NCBI RefSeq assembly: GCF_902506555.1
Contig: NZ_LR732707.1
Coordinates: 2,999,290-3,063,289 of the forward strand
Length of the DNA stretch: 64,000 nucleotides
Direction: 5' to 3'
From: Sphingorhabdus sp. 109
GTDB taxonomy: Bacteria; Pseudomonadota; Alphaproteobacteria; Sphingomonadales; Sphingomonadaceae
Shown here: positions 1 to 8,858 of the stretch, piece by piece
How positions within the stretch are numbered: the first letter of the stretch is position 1
Layout of the letters: each line of letters starts with the position of its first letter
The notes under the pieces: model-generated
The model's input: the letters and a program-made list of their open reading frames with translations, nothing else
What the model was told of the DNA's origin: nothing
Databases searched by the model: none
Program-made: the position numbers and the translations under genes

Positions 1-1586
1 TTGGCTGTGCTGATCGAGTCCTTGACAGTATTGCCCTCGCGCAGCTCCTTCGCGCCGACCAGATAGATATTACGCCAGGTTCCGGCCTCTGCCTGAAAAC
101 CGAGCTGTTCATAGGTCGCCGCCAGCCAGTCCTTGGCACTCTGGCTGGCCGGATCGGCAAAGACCAGGTGGTTGAAGACGGTCGCCGCCCAGCGATAGTC
201 GCCTGCGGCGAAAGCTTTCTCCCCGACGGCCAGCGCTTTGTCCGCGCCGCCCATCGCCGCGACATATTTCTGCGAGGCCTCGACCGGCGGCAGTTGGTGA
301 TAATGGGCCGGAACCGCGTCCCACCAGCCGAAATAGCGCTGGTAGACCGCCTTGCTGTTGTGGTTGAGCGTGCCGTAATAGTCGCGCACGCCAAAGTCGT
401 TCTCGGCAAAGTGCGGCTTGCCAATATTTTCGGCAATCTCGTGCATCGTGGCGCCCTGATTCGCCTGCCGCATGGTCTGGTCATGGACATAACGATAGAT
501 ACCGCGCTGGTTTTTCAGCGCCGCCTGCACATTGTCGCTGCCCCAGGTCGGCCAGTGGTGCGAGGCCAGCATCAGCTCCGATTTCGTCCCATAGCGGGCG
601 AGCATCTCGTCGATCACCTTGCTCCATTTCAGCGTGTCGCGGACCAGCGCGCCGCGCGGCGTCAGCACATTGTGGAAAGTGCGGGTCACAACCTCGGCGG
701 TATGCAGCGCCTTATATTGCGGCAGATAGAAGACCAGCTCGGCCGGAGCCTCGGTCTCTCCGGCATCCATGAAGTCGAAGCTGATGCCGTCGATCATCAG
801 CGTCTCGCCCCTCTTGCTGATCGACCGGGTCGGTGGCACGAGCGCGACATCGCCGCTTGAGAGTTTCTGACCGAGGCCACCGCCGACATGACCGGTCTTG
901 CCCACGGGCAGGGCGGTGCCGAACTGGAATTGCACCCGCCGGTTCATCGCGGTGCCGGCAATCACGCTCTCGCCGATCGACTCGGCCAGCCAGCCATGCG
1001 GCGCGATTACCTGTATCTTGCCCGACCGGATATCGTCGGCCGAAGCGACGCCGGCGACGCCGCCGAAATGGTCGCCATGGCTGTGGGTGAAAATAACCGC
1101 GACGACGGGACGTCCGCCGAGCGTCTTGTTGGCGAGCGCAAGACCGGCTTTCGCCGGCGCGGGCGTGGTCAGCGGGTCGATGACGATCCAGCCGGTCTCG
1201 CCGGGGATCAGGGTCATCTGCGCCAGATCATAGCCCCGGATCTGGTAGATGCCGGGCACGACCTCGAACAGGCCGTGGATGCTGTTGAGCTTGCCCTGCC
1301 GCCAGAGCGAGGGATTGACCGTGTCGGGTGCATCGCCCTGCAGAAATTCGAACTGGCGCGAATCCCAGGCGACCGTTCCGTCCTCGTTGAGGATCTGGTC
1401 TTCTTCAATCCGGGCGAGAAATCCGCGATTGGCATTTTCGAAATCTGTCTGGTCGGCAATCGACAGGCTGGCTGCGACCCTGGCGTTGGCGGCTCTGGTG
1501 GCTTCGGTTGCGACACCTTTCGGAGGAGCAGCCTGGGTCGGGACCGCCATCATCAGGGCAATCAGTGAAACAGCGGTCTTTTTCAT
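1..1586 (-). CDS. Alkyl/aryl-sulfatase, class III metallo-beta-lactamase type (SdsA-like), partial
   Basis: This gene hydrolyses primary alkyl sulfates such as SDS to an alcohol and sulfate, and acts in the periplasm. It begins at the ATG at 1586, behind a GGAGAG ribosome site, and runs off the left edge, so about 528 residues are present and the C-terminal part is missing. The N-terminus (KKTAVSLIALMMAVPTQA) is a signal peptide. The zinc motif THSHGDHFGG lies near residues 167-176. The family blocks HNVLTPRGALVRD and YYGTLNHNSKAVYQRYFGWW follow, the latter marking the transition to the alkylsulfatase dimerisation region. The missing part would hold the rest of that region and the SCP2-like domain. 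The neighbouring crotonase on the same strand could use alcohol-derived acyl-CoA, but that link is only inferred. Confidence 0.9.
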   Translation of the reverse strand, partial: MKKTAVSLIALMMAVPTQAAPPKGVATEATRAANARVAASLSIADQTDFENANRGFLARIEEDQILNEDGTVAWDSRQFEFLQGDAPDTVNPSLWRQGKLNSIHGLFEVVPGIYQIRGYDLAQMTLIPGETGWIVIDPLTTPAPAKAGLALANKTLGGRPVVAVIFTHSHGDHFGGVAGVASADDIRSGKIQVIAPHGWLAESIGESVIAGTAMNRRVQFQFGTALPVGKTGHVGGGLGQKLSSGDVALVPPTRSISKRGETLMIDGISFDFMDAGETEAPAELVFYLPQYKALHTAEVVTRTFHNVLTPRGALVRDTLKWSKVIDEMLARYGTKSELMLASHHWPTWGSDNVQAALKNQRGIYRYVHDQTMRQANQGATMHEIAENIGKPHFAENDFGVRDYYGTLNHNSKAVYQRYFGWWDAVPAHYHQLPPVEASQKYVAAMGGADKALAVGEKAFAAGDYRWAATVFNHLVFADPASQSAKDWLAATYEQLGFQAEAGTWRNIYLVGAKELREGNTVKDSISTA

Positions 1587-1605
1587 TTTCTCTCTCCTTC
1601 AGATG

Positions 1606-1622
1606 CCTCTGTATATCAGAGG
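1606..1622. promoter_or_regulatory. Short palindrome upstream of the alkylsulfatase
   Basis: CCTCTG-TATAT-CAGAGG is a perfect 6-bp inverted repeat about 20 bases upstream of the alkylsulfatase start. It could be an operator or part of the leader; no regulator can be assigned. Confidence 0.35.
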
Positions 1623-1653
1623 TCTATCTCCCGAAATTCCCGTCAGGTAAAAT

Positions 1654-1671
1654 GGGGAGAAATGTCTCCCC
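1654..1671 (-). terminator. Rho-independent terminator candidate after the crotonase
   Basis: GGGGAGA-AATG-TCTCCCC forms a perfect 7-bp stem directly downstream of the minus-strand crotonase stop. Read on the minus strand it is followed by ATTTTA, a weak T-tract. Confidence 0.5.
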
Positions 1672-1676
1672 GTCGA

Positions 1677-2474
1677 TCACGCCCCCTTGAACACCGGCTT
1701 CCGTTTTTCGAGGATCGCGTCAATCGCCTCGCGGTGATCGTCGAGCTGCTGCAAAACGCCCTGGAACAAGGCCGCCTGATCGAGATTTTCCTTCAGCGTC
1801 ACGCTCTGCGCGGTGCGCACCAGTTCCTTGGTCTTGCGGATCGCCAGTGGTGGCAGGCCGACGACCATTTCGGCCAGTTCATAGGCCCGTTCAAGCAGCT
1901 TGTCGTTCGCCACAACTTCCGACACCAGGCCATAATCCAGCGCCTTGGCGGCATCGATAAATTCGCCGGTGAACAGCATCTGGTTGGCTCGCGCCTGACC
2001 GATGATCCGCGGCAGCAGCCAGGCGCCGCCGTCGCCGGGAATGATGCCGACGCGCAGGAAGCTCTCGGCAAAGATTGCGTCCTCACCGGCGATGCGGATA
2101 TCGCACATGGTGGTCAGATCATTGCCCGCGCCAATCGCGTGACCGTTGACCGCTGCAATCACCGGTACCGAGATTTGTGAAAAAGCAAGCGGGATGCGCT
2201 GGATACCGGTCTTGTACCAATTCTCTATTTCCAGCGGCGTCATATTCTGTTCGGCGGTCATCGCCTTGATCTCGTGCAGATTGCCGCCGGAGGAAAAGCT
2301 CTTGCCGTTGGCCGCCAGCACGACGCAGCTGACACCCGGGTCTGCATCGGCCTTGTTGATCGCATCGACCAGCGCCTCGCACAGATCCTTTGACAGTGCG
2401 TTGCGTGTCTCCGGCTTGTTCAATGTGATTGTAACGATGCGGTCATTTTTCTCGTAGAGAGCGACGTCAGACAT
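1677..2474 (-). CDS. Enoyl-CoA hydratase/isomerase family protein (crotonase fold)
   Basis: A 265-residue crotonase-superfamily protein, probably a hydratase or isomerase of an acyl-CoA in the cytoplasm. The oxyanion-hole region SSGGNLHEI lies near residues 60-68 and the second one (AIGAGNDL) near 112. The start is the ATG at 2474 preceded by AAGGAAA; a TTG one codon further upstream is less likely. Of the two glutamates that do the chemistry in classical enoyl-CoA hydratase, the first is replaced by Asp (GNDLTTMCD) and the second by Phe (AESFLRVG). An Asp in the following PGDGG loop is the best candidate acid. The exact reaction therefore cannot be read from the family name. Confidence 0.85.
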   Translation of the reverse strand: MSDVALYEKNDRIVTITLNKPETRNALSKDLCEALVDAINKADADPGVSCVVLAANGKSFSSGGNLHEIKAMTAEQNMTPLEIENWYKTGIQRIPLAFSQISVPVIAAVNGHAIGAGNDLTTMCDIRIAGEDAIFAESFLRVGIIPGDGGAWLLPRIIGQARANQMLFTGEFIDAAKALDYGLVSEVVANDKLLERAYELAEMVVGLPPLAIRKTKELVRTAQSVTLKENLDQAALFQGVLQQLDDHREAIDAILEKRKPVFKGA

Positions 2475-2577
2475 CAAGATTTCCTTTTCCCACCTTATTC
2501 GTTTCTATGCCGCCGTCATTGCAGGGGATAATGGATTCTGCAAGACTCGCTCCGGCCAACTCGCTAAATGAACGATA

Positions 2578-3057
2578 ATGATGAGACAGAACATCCCGAT
2601 GGCAAAGCAGAAAAGCGCCGGGTTCACGCTTGTGGAAATGATGGTCGTGTTGCTGATCGTCGGCTTGATGGCATCGATTGTTGTCTTTTCCTTTCCGAGC
2701 GGCAGCAGCGCTCTGGAGGAGGATGCCCAGAGGTTTGCCGCGCGCACCGCGGCGTTGCGCGACAATGCGATATTGCAGTCGCGGCCGATGGCGGTGCAGG
2801 TCACGCCCTCCGGCTACAGCTTTCTCGAGCGGCGCAAGGGCAGCTGGTCGGTGATCGAGGACAAGCCCTTTGTCTCGACCGACTGGTCCAGCGGCGTCCG
2901 CGCCGCAACCGGCGAGACCGGACCGATGATGATCAGTTTTGAAAGCACCGGCCTGCCGAGCGAGCAGGCCGAGCTGGTCTTGCAGGGCAAGGAGCAGAGC
3001 CGCCGCGTACTGATCGCCCCGATGGGCGACGTGACGCTAGCCGGAGCGAGGCCATGA
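2578..3057 (+). CDS. gspH: Type II secretion minor pseudopilin GspH
   Basis: A 159-residue prepilin-like protein with the class III cleavage and methylation motif G|FTLVEMMVV followed by a hydrophobic helix (VVLLIVGLMASIVV). Prepilin peptidase would cut after the Gly and the protein would join the tip of the type II secretion pseudopilus in the inner membrane. The rest resembles the GspH beta domain. Three ATGs are possible (2578, 2581, 2599). The last gives the usual short leader MAKQKSAG, but none has a strong ribosome site. It overlaps gspI by 4 bases. No other gsp gene is visible nearby. Confidence 0.8.
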   Translation: MMRQNIPMAKQKSAGFTLVEMMVVLLIVGLMASIVVFSFPSGSSALEEDAQRFAARTAALRDNAILQSRPMAVQVTPSGYSFLERRKGSWSVIEDKPFVSTDWSSGVRAATGETGPMMISFESTGLPSEQAELVLQGKEQSRRVLIAPMGDVTLAGARP

Positions 3058-3458
3058 AGCCTCCCGGCGAGCGCGGCTTCACGCTGATCGAAATGCTGGT
3101 CGCGCTGTCGGTCTTCAGCCTCGCCGCGCTGGCGCTGATCAGGCTGCAGGCGTTCACGACCCACAATGCGGCAGAACTGGAGCTGCGCGTGGTCGCGCAA
3201 TCGGTGGTCCGCAACCGTGCGGTCGAGATTCTCACCGACCCGCGGCCGCCGGCGCTGGGGAAACAGGAAGGTGCAGTTGAGAACGGTGGCTGGCAATGGC
3301 AATGGACGCAGGACGCGAAGCTGACCGAGGACCAGAACTTCATCCAGGTCGATATCAGCGCGCGCGAAGAACAAAGCGGCGCTCCGGCGTCACTGACCAT
3401 CTTGCGGCCGTCCGGGCTGGTGCTTGACGAACCGCAGGCCACAGCACCTGCCGACTAG
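3054..3458 (+). CDS. gspI: Type II secretion minor pseudopilin GspI
   Basis: A 134-residue pseudopilin with leader MKPPGERG|FTLIEMLVALSVFSLAALALI, where +5 Glu is present. The protein has the short GspI size and an LQ/HNAAELELR region typical of that family. It starts inside the gspH stop codon (ATGA overlap), so the two are translationally coupled. GspH and GspI form part of the pseudopilus tip with GspJ and GspK, which are not in this window. Confidence 0.8.
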   Translation: MKPPGERGFTLIEMLVALSVFSLAALALIRLQAFTTHNAAELELRVVAQSVVRNRAVEILTDPRPPALGKQEGAVENGGWQWQWTQDAKLTEDQNFIQVDISAREEQSGAPASLTILRPSGLVLDEPQATAPAD

Positions 3459-3548
3459 CGGAGCGTCGGGAAAATTCTCATGTTTGACCTTTGTTTCGAC
3501 CGGTACACAGGTTAGAAGCGCGAGAAAATTTGGCTGACGGACAGAAAA

Positions 3549-4298
3549 ATGAGCAAACTCGAAGATGCATTAGAAGATTTCGACATGGACGATATTCCGG
3601 AAGAGGAAGAGTCGATGCTGGAATGGTGGGATTTTGACGACCGCGACGAGATGGTTGAAGCGGTCGCTGGCGATATCCAGTTCATCATCGAGAGCGCCCT
3701 CGACGCGCGCGGTGACGCGCTTCTGGCGCTGCCCGCCAGCGATGAAGCCATGCCGGTGCTCGAGGCGCTGGCGGAAAAGCCGATCAAATGGAAATATGTC
3801 ACCATCGTGCCGACCGACGATCTGCTGGTGCCGCTCGACGATCCGCGCAGCAATGTAAAAAAGCTGGCGCAACTGTTCCTGACGCGCGGCGCCCGCGTCT
3901 TGCCGCTGGCACCGGAGCATGAGGATTATCATATGGCCGGTGCCGCTGCCGACGCCCGGCTGCGCGACACGAAATGGCCGCCGGATCTGGTCCTGCTCGG
4001 CATGGGCCCCGACGGCAGCACCGCCGGCATCCGGGAAAGCGCGGATATGGAAGAAGCGCTTGACGGTCCGCCGGAGAAAATCGCCGTTGGCCTGCTGCCC
4101 GACGACTGGGATACGCCACTGGTTACAATTACCAAGGCGGCGATTTGCGAAGCGCGGACGGTGGCCGTGTTGCTGCAGGGTGCAAGCAGCCAGACGATGC
4201 TCGAATCGGAAATCGAACTGGGTGCTACCAGCATGGCGCCGATCGGCCGGATATTTGCCGATTTGACGGTGCCTGTGGATATCTATGTGGAAAACTAG
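3549..4298 (+). CDS. 6-phosphogluconolactonase/glucosamine-6-phosphate isomerase family protein
   Basis: A 249-residue cytoplasmic protein of the Pgl (DevB)/NagB fold. The family blocks are IVPTDDLLVP near residue 83 and LLGMGPDGSTAGI near 150. In true lactonases the latter reads GMGxDGHxASLFP, so the catalytic His is Ser here. The N-terminus is unusually acidic (EDALEDFDMDDIPEEEE). It stands alone, away from zwf or edd. It may be a divergent lactonase or an enzyme acting on another sugar phosphate. The start at 3549 has only a weak ribosome site (GGACAG). Confidence 0.65.
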   Translation: MSKLEDALEDFDMDDIPEEEESMLEWWDFDDRDEMVEAVAGDIQFIIESALDARGDALLALPASDEAMPVLEALAEKPIKWKYVTIVPTDDLLVPLDDPRSNVKKLAQLFLTRGARVLPLAPEHEDYHMAGAAADARLRDTKWPPDLVLLGMGPDGSTAGIRESADMEEALDGPPEKIAVGLLPDDWDTPLVTITKAAICEARTVAVLLQGASSQTMLESEIELGATSMAPIGRIFADLTVPVDIYVEN

Positions 4299-4344
4299 GC
4301 GGTAATATTCTCCTTTGTCGACGGTTGATGTCACTATATATTGA

Positions 4345-4362
4345 TTTAACCACGCGATTAAA
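4345..4362. promoter_or_regulatory. TTTAAC-N6-(G/A)TTAAA palindrome, putative operator
   Basis: TTTAAC-CACGCG-ATTAAA lies 63 bases upstream of the acyl-CoA ligase start. The same architecture, with a perfect repeat, recurs at 8859-8876 upstream of the thiolase. A TetR regulator encoded at 11901 is a plausible but unproven ligand. Confidence 0.45.
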
Positions 4363-4424
4363 CCATGGTGCCGGGAAAGCGAGTCGTCGAGTCAGGCGAC
4401 CGGTATCTTGGAGAACGCCAGACT

Positions 4425-5960
4425 ATGCATCCTTCCGTCCACGCAAGGGAAAATCCTGACAGGCCAGCCGTGATCATGGCGACGTCCGGGCAAATTATCA
4501 CCTATGGGGAGCTGGACAGGCTTTCGAACCAGATTGCACAGCTTTATCGCAGGCGCGATGTACAGATCGGTGATACGGTCGCCATCTGCATGGAAAATCA
4601 CCCGCAATTTTTTCCGGTCACCTGGGGATCGCAGCGCTCCGGCCTGTTCCAGGTCGCCATTTCCAGCCGGCTCACAGCAGAAGAAGTCAGCTATATCCTG
4701 AAGGATTCAGGCGCCAAGCTGTTGATCGGCTCGCAAAAAATGTTGCCGGTTCTGGATCAGTTGCGCACGCTGAACCCGGATGTCGATCAGCTGGTGTACG
4801 GCGCGGATGACGAACGGAATATGGAAGCGGCGCTGGAATCGATTCCCGACACGTCGATTGCCGACGAACGTGCCGGCGTCGACATGCTTTATTCTTCCGG
4901 CACCACAGGCCAGCCCAAGGGCGTCAAGCTGCCTTTGCCCGAAGACGAGGATATCGCCGGACCCAATGGCATCGCCGGGTTGGCACAGATGATTTTCGGT
5001 TTTCACAAGGACTGCGTCTATCTGTCCCCGGCGCCGCTCTATCATGCCGCCCCATTGCGCTGGAATATTGCGGTCCAGTCGCTCGGCGGGACCAGTGTCA
5101 TCATGGAGAAATTCGATCCGGAGCAGGCGCTGCAGTTGATCGAGAAATATAAATGCGACGTCGGCCAGTGGGTGCCAACCCATTTCATCCGGATGCTGAA
5201 ATTGCCCGAAGAGGTGCGCAATAAATATGACGTGTCCTCGATCAAGAGCGCGGTTCATGCTGCGGCTCCCGTGCCCATTCCGATCAAGGAAGCAATGATT
5301 GACTGGTGGGGGCCGGTGCTCAACGAATATTATGCCGGGACCGAGGGCAATGGCTTTGTCTTCTGCAACAGCGAAGGCTGGCTCGGTCATAAGGGATCGG
5401 TCGGACAGCCGATCAATTGCGTGGTGCATATCTGCGATGAAAACGGGGAAGAAGTACCGGTCGGCGAAGAAGGCCAGATCTTTTTCGAGAGCGGCTCCAA
5501 GTTCGAATATCATAATGATCCGGAGAAAACCAAGGCGGCGACGCATGAAAAGGGCTGGACCTCGCTCGGCGATGTCGGAAAGCTGGACGAGGACGGCTTT
5601 CTCTATCTGACCGATCGCAAAAGTTTCATGATCATTTCCGGCGGGGTGAATATCTATCCGCAGGAAATCGAAAATCTGCTGGTCACCCATGACAAGGTGG
5701 CCGATGCCGCGGTCATCGGTGCGCCGGACGAGGATATGGGCGAGAAAGTGGTGGCCGTCGTGCAGCCGATGGATATGGCGGAGGCGGGCGAGGAACTGGC
5801 GCAGGAACTGGAAGCCTATCTCCGGCAGTCGCTTTCGGGCGTCAAAGTGCCCCGGCAGATTGATTTTCGTCCCGACCTGCCGCGTCATCCGACCGGCAAG
5901 CTCTATAAGCGGCTGCTCCGCGACGAATATTGGAATAAGAAAAATGGCCAATCCAGCTAA
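4425..5960 (+). CDS. Acyl-CoA synthetase (AMP-forming, long-chain fatty acid CoA ligase type)
   Basis: A 511-residue adenylate-forming enzyme that would activate a carboxylic acid to its CoA thioester with ATP. The P-loop-like motif YSSGTTGQPKG is near residue 155, the adenylation motif YYAGTEGNG near 303, the hinge region GDVGKLDEDGFLYLTDRK near 382, and the catalytic lysine is in PTGKLYKR near 490. The chosen start is the ATG at 4425 with a GGAG site; an in-frame ATG at 4365 would add 20 residues not typical for the family. It is the first gene of the plus-strand catabolic set and is followed after 9 bases by the P450, so the two are probably cotranscribed. Confidence 0.88.
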   Translation: MHPSVHARENPDRPAVIMATSGQIITYGELDRLSNQIAQLYRRRDVQIGDTVAICMENHPQFFPVTWGSQRSGLFQVAISSRLTAEEVSYILKDSGAKLLIGSQKMLPVLDQLRTLNPDVDQLVYGADDERNMEAALESIPDTSIADERAGVDMLYSSGTTGQPKGVKLPLPEDEDIAGPNGIAGLAQMIFGFHKDCVYLSPAPLYHAAPLRWNIAVQSLGGTSVIMEKFDPEQALQLIEKYKCDVGQWVPTHFIRMLKLPEEVRNKYDVSSIKSAVHAAAPVPIPIKEAMIDWWGPVLNEYYAGTEGNGFVFCNSEGWLGHKGSVGQPINCVVHICDENGEEVPVGEEGQIFFESGSKFEYHNDPEKTKAATHEKGWTSLGDVGKLDEDGFLYLTDRKSFMIISGGVNIYPQEIENLLVTHDKVADAAVIGAPDEDMGEKVVAVVQPMDMAEAGEELAQELEAYLRQSLSGVKVPRQIDFRPDLPRHPTGKLYKRLLRDEYWNKKNGQSS

Positions 5961-5969
5961 AGGATCGAG

Positions 5970-7271
5970 ATGATGGTAACAGAAGCGTATCCAACCTTGT
6001 CAGCGGAAATGGGGACAAAGATTATCGACCCGCAAAGCTATGCCGAATGGGATGGCCTGCTCGACACATTCGACTTGCTCCGCGAGAATATGCCGGTCGC
6101 ACGGGTTGTCGCGGAGGATGACAGCTTCGATCCGTTCTGGCTGGTCACTCGTTATGAAGACGCCATGCATGTGTCGAAGAACAACAAGACTTTCCTCAAC
6201 CGTCCCCGGTCGACCGTGTTCACGACGAAAGAGGCAATCGCCTTTTCGGAGCGCGTGACCGGTAGCAAGATGCTCGTGGATTCTCTGGTGACATTCGATG
6301 CGCCCATCCACCCCAAATATCGCCGGTTGACCCAGGAATGGTTCATGCCGAAAAATCTGAAAACCATAGAAGCGGAAATCGAGGCTTTGGCCAGAACCAC
6401 CGTCGACCGGCTGGTGAATGCGGGCACCGAGGCCGACTTTGTCCCGCTGGTCTCCGCGCCTTATCCGCTGCACGTGGTGATGCAGATCCTGGGCGTGCCG
6501 GAAGAAGACGAGCAGCGCATGCTGTTCCTCACCCAGCAAATGTTCGGCGGACAGGACGAGGATCTGTCGGGTACCGGCATGAAAGACATGACACCGGAAC
6601 AGATCACTCAGGTCGTCGCGGGCGCGGTGGCCGAGTTTGAACGCTATTTTGCGGCTCTGGCGGCCGACCGGCGGGCAAATCCGACTGATGATGTGGCGAG
6701 CGTCATCGCCAATGCCACGGTTGATGGCGAGCCGCTGAATGACCGGGATATGGCCGGCTATTATATCATCGTCGCCAGCGCCGGCCACGACACGACATCG
6801 GCATCCACGGCCGGTGCGATGATGGCGCTGGCACAGGACCCGGAACAGTTCGCGCGGGTCAAGGCGGACCGGAGCCTGCTGCCCGGCATTGTCGAGGAAG
6901 CGATCCGCTGGACCAGCCCTGTGCAGCATTTCATGCGTACCGCGGCCGAAGATACCGAGGTTGGTGGCCAGAAGATCGCCAAGGACGACTGGCTGATGAT
7001 CAATTATGTTGCGGCCAATCATGATCCGGACCAGTTTGATGATCCGCGCAAATTCGACGCGGCGCGCTCGCCCAACCGGCATCTCGCGTTCGGCGCGGGC
7101 GCCCATCAGTGTCTCGGCCTGCACATGGCGAGGCTGGAGATGAAGATATTGTTCAACGAGTTGCTGGACCGGATCGAGACGCTGGAACTGGCGGGCGAAC
7201 CGGCGCGCGCCAAATCCACATTTGTCGGCGGCCTCAAAACCCTGCCGATCCGTTATACTCTATCAAAATGA
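5970..7271 (+). CDS. Cytochrome P450, CYP108-like
   Basis: A 433-residue soluble bacterial P450 that would hydroxylate a hydrophobic substrate. The I-helix oxygen-binding motif AGHDTTS is near residue 271, the ExxR pair EEAIR near 309, and the heme loop FGAGAHQCLG near 373-382 with the Cys ligand. From memory it most resembles P450terp (CYP108, alpha-terpineol hydroxylase), including the C-terminal FVGGLKTLPIRY segment. No ferredoxin or ferredoxin reductase gene is adjacent, so electrons must come from partners elsewhere. Two ATGs (5970, 5973) follow an AAGGATCGAG site. Confidence 0.9.
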   Translation: MMVTEAYPTLSAEMGTKIIDPQSYAEWDGLLDTFDLLRENMPVARVVAEDDSFDPFWLVTRYEDAMHVSKNNKTFLNRPRSTVFTTKEAIAFSERVTGSKMLVDSLVTFDAPIHPKYRRLTQEWFMPKNLKTIEAEIEALARTTVDRLVNAGTEADFVPLVSAPYPLHVVMQILGVPEEDEQRMLFLTQQMFGGQDEDLSGTGMKDMTPEQITQVVAGAVAEFERYFAALAADRRANPTDDVASVIANATVDGEPLNDRDMAGYYIIVASAGHDTTSASTAGAMMALAQDPEQFARVKADRSLLPGIVEEAIRWTSPVQHFMRTAAEDTEVGGQKIAKDDWLMINYVAANHDPDQFDDPRKFDAARSPNRHLAFGAGAHQCLGLHMARLEMKILFNELLDRIETLELAGEPARAKSTFVGGLKTLPIRYTLSK

Positions 7272-7345
7272 AGGACGCATGCGCCCTTGTAATACAGTAT
7301 AGACGACTCAATTAGAATGCATGGCACAGCCCAAAGGAGAGCAAG

Positions 7346-8776
7346 ATGGTTACCCAATATAAAAATTTGATCAATGGCGAGATGGTCAGCACGGCGGAAA
7401 TGCTGGATGTCGTCAATCCGGCCAATGAAGAAGTGATCGGCCAGGTTCCCGCTTGCGGCGAAGCCGAGCTCAACCAGGCGGTTGCCGCGGCCCGAGCGGC
7501 GTTCAAGAGCTGGTCAAAGACCCCGATCGATGATCGCCGCAAGGTGGTCCAGGCGATTGCCGGCGTGATCAATGACAATAATGACGAGCTGTTCCGTCTG
7601 CTGACCGCAGAACAGGGCAAGCCGCACGCGCAGGCACAGGGCGAGATCATGGGCGCTGCCTATATGGCCGGCTCGCAGGCTACGCTGGAACTGGAAGACG
7701 AGATCAACGAGGATAGCGACGAACGGCTGAGCCGTACCCGCCGCGTGCCCGTCGGCGTCGTCGGCGGTATTGTGCCCTGGAACTTCCCGATCATGATGGC
7801 GGTGCAGAAAATTGCCCCCGCTTTGCTGTCCGGTTGCACGATCGTGCTCAAGCCGTCTCCGTTTACGCCGCTGACCACCTTGCGTCTGGCCGAGCTGATC
7901 AAGGACGTGGCTCCGGCTGGCGTCGTCAACATCATCACCGGCGAAGACAGCCTTGGTCCGTTGATCACGTCGCATCCCGATATCGACAAGATTACCTTCA
8001 CCGGCTCAACCGCTACGGGCAAGAAGATCATGGAAGGCGCGTCCAAGGATCTCAAGCGGATCACGCTCGAACTGGGCGGCAATGACGCCTCGATTGTCCT
8101 CCCCGATGCCAATGTCGAAAAGGTTGCCGAACAATTGTTCTGGTCCAGCTTCACCAATGCCGGCCAGATCTGTGTGGCCGCCAAACGCATTTATATCCAC
8201 GAGGATATTTATGATGAACTGAGCGCTGCCATCGCGGAATTTGCCAAGAATGTGAAAGTCGGTGACGGTTCGCAGCAGGGCACGGCAGTCGGTCCGATCC
8301 AGAACAAGAAGCAATATGAGCGGGTGCTGGAGCTGATCCAGGACGCGAAGGACAATGATTATAAATTCCTGGTCGGTGGCGATACGCCCGACGACAGCAT
8401 CCCGGGCTATTATGTGCCGATCACGATCCTCGACAACCCGCCGGAAGATGCGCGGATTGTGGCCGAGGAGCAATTCGGTCCGGTGATGCCGCTGATGAAA
8501 TTCAGCACCACCGACGAAGCCATCGCCCGCGCCAATGACAGCGAATATGGTCTGGCCGGCGCGGTCTGGACGGCCAATCCCGACGAAGGCGTTCGCGTTG
8601 CCGAACAGCTGGAAACCGGCACCGTATGGGTCAATGAATTCCTGCACCTGTCTCCCTTTGCGCCCTTTGGCGGACATAAACAATCCGGCTTCGGTGCCGA
8701 ATATGGCAAGGAAGGCTTGCTCGAATTTACCTATCCGCAGGTAATCACGGTCAAGAAAGACAACGTGCCGGCCTAA
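7346..8776 (+). CDS. NAD(P)-dependent aldehyde dehydrogenase
   Basis: A 476-residue member of the ALDH superfamily, oxidising an aldehyde to an acid. The catalytic Glu is in LELGGNDASIVL near residue 242 and the nucleophilic Cys in NAGQICVAAKR near 276; the cofactor-site PWNFPIMM is near 145. It sits between the P450 and the thiolase and could oxidise the aldehyde derived from the P450 product before CoA activation. An AAAGGAG site precedes the ATG. A strong terminator follows, so it ends its transcript. Confidence 0.92.
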   Translation: MVTQYKNLINGEMVSTAEMLDVVNPANEEVIGQVPACGEAELNQAVAAARAAFKSWSKTPIDDRRKVVQAIAGVINDNNDELFRLLTAEQGKPHAQAQGEIMGAAYMAGSQATLELEDEINEDSDERLSRTRRVPVGVVGGIVPWNFPIMMAVQKIAPALLSGCTIVLKPSPFTPLTTLRLAELIKDVAPAGVVNIITGEDSLGPLITSHPDIDKITFTGSTATGKKIMEGASKDLKRITLELGGNDASIVLPDANVEKVAEQLFWSSFTNAGQICVAAKRIYIHEDIYDELSAAIAEFAKNVKVGDGSQQGTAVGPIQNKKQYERVLELIQDAKDNDYKFLVGGDTPDDSIPGYYVPITILDNPPEDARIVAEEQFGPVMPLMKFSTTDEAIARANDSEYGLAGAVWTANPDEGVRVAEQLETGTVWVNEFLHLSPFAPFGGHKQSGFGAEYGKEGLLEFTYPQVITVKKDNVPA

Positions 8777-8800
8777 GCGGCATTGATGCATCCGGAACAA

Positions 8801-8835
8801 AGCCGATTATCACTATTGTGATGATCGGCTTTTTT
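8801..8835 (+). terminator. Rho-independent terminator after the aldehyde dehydrogenase
   Basis: A 13-base-arm hairpin (AGCCGAT..ATCAC, loop TATT, GTGAT..ATCGGCT) with one mismatch is followed by TTTTT. Confidence 0.9.
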
Positions 8836-8858
8836 ATTTGACGCTAGCGCTTGCGCGG

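Noticed and set aside
1214-1516. Minus-strand 100-codon frame inside the alkylsulfatase region
   Set aside because: It is in a different frame from the alkylsulfatase, whose frame carries the signal peptide and zinc motif.
4707-5951. Long minus-strand open frame opposite the acyl-CoA ligase (414 codons)
   Set aside because: The plus strand has all adenylating-enzyme motifs; the minus frame has no domain, ribosome site or plausible composition and is a by-product of GC-rich third positions.
6000-7124. Minus-strand open frame opposite the P450 (374 codons)
   Set aside because: Composition is rich in Arg, His and Gly as expected for an antisense shadow; P450 motifs are on the plus strand.
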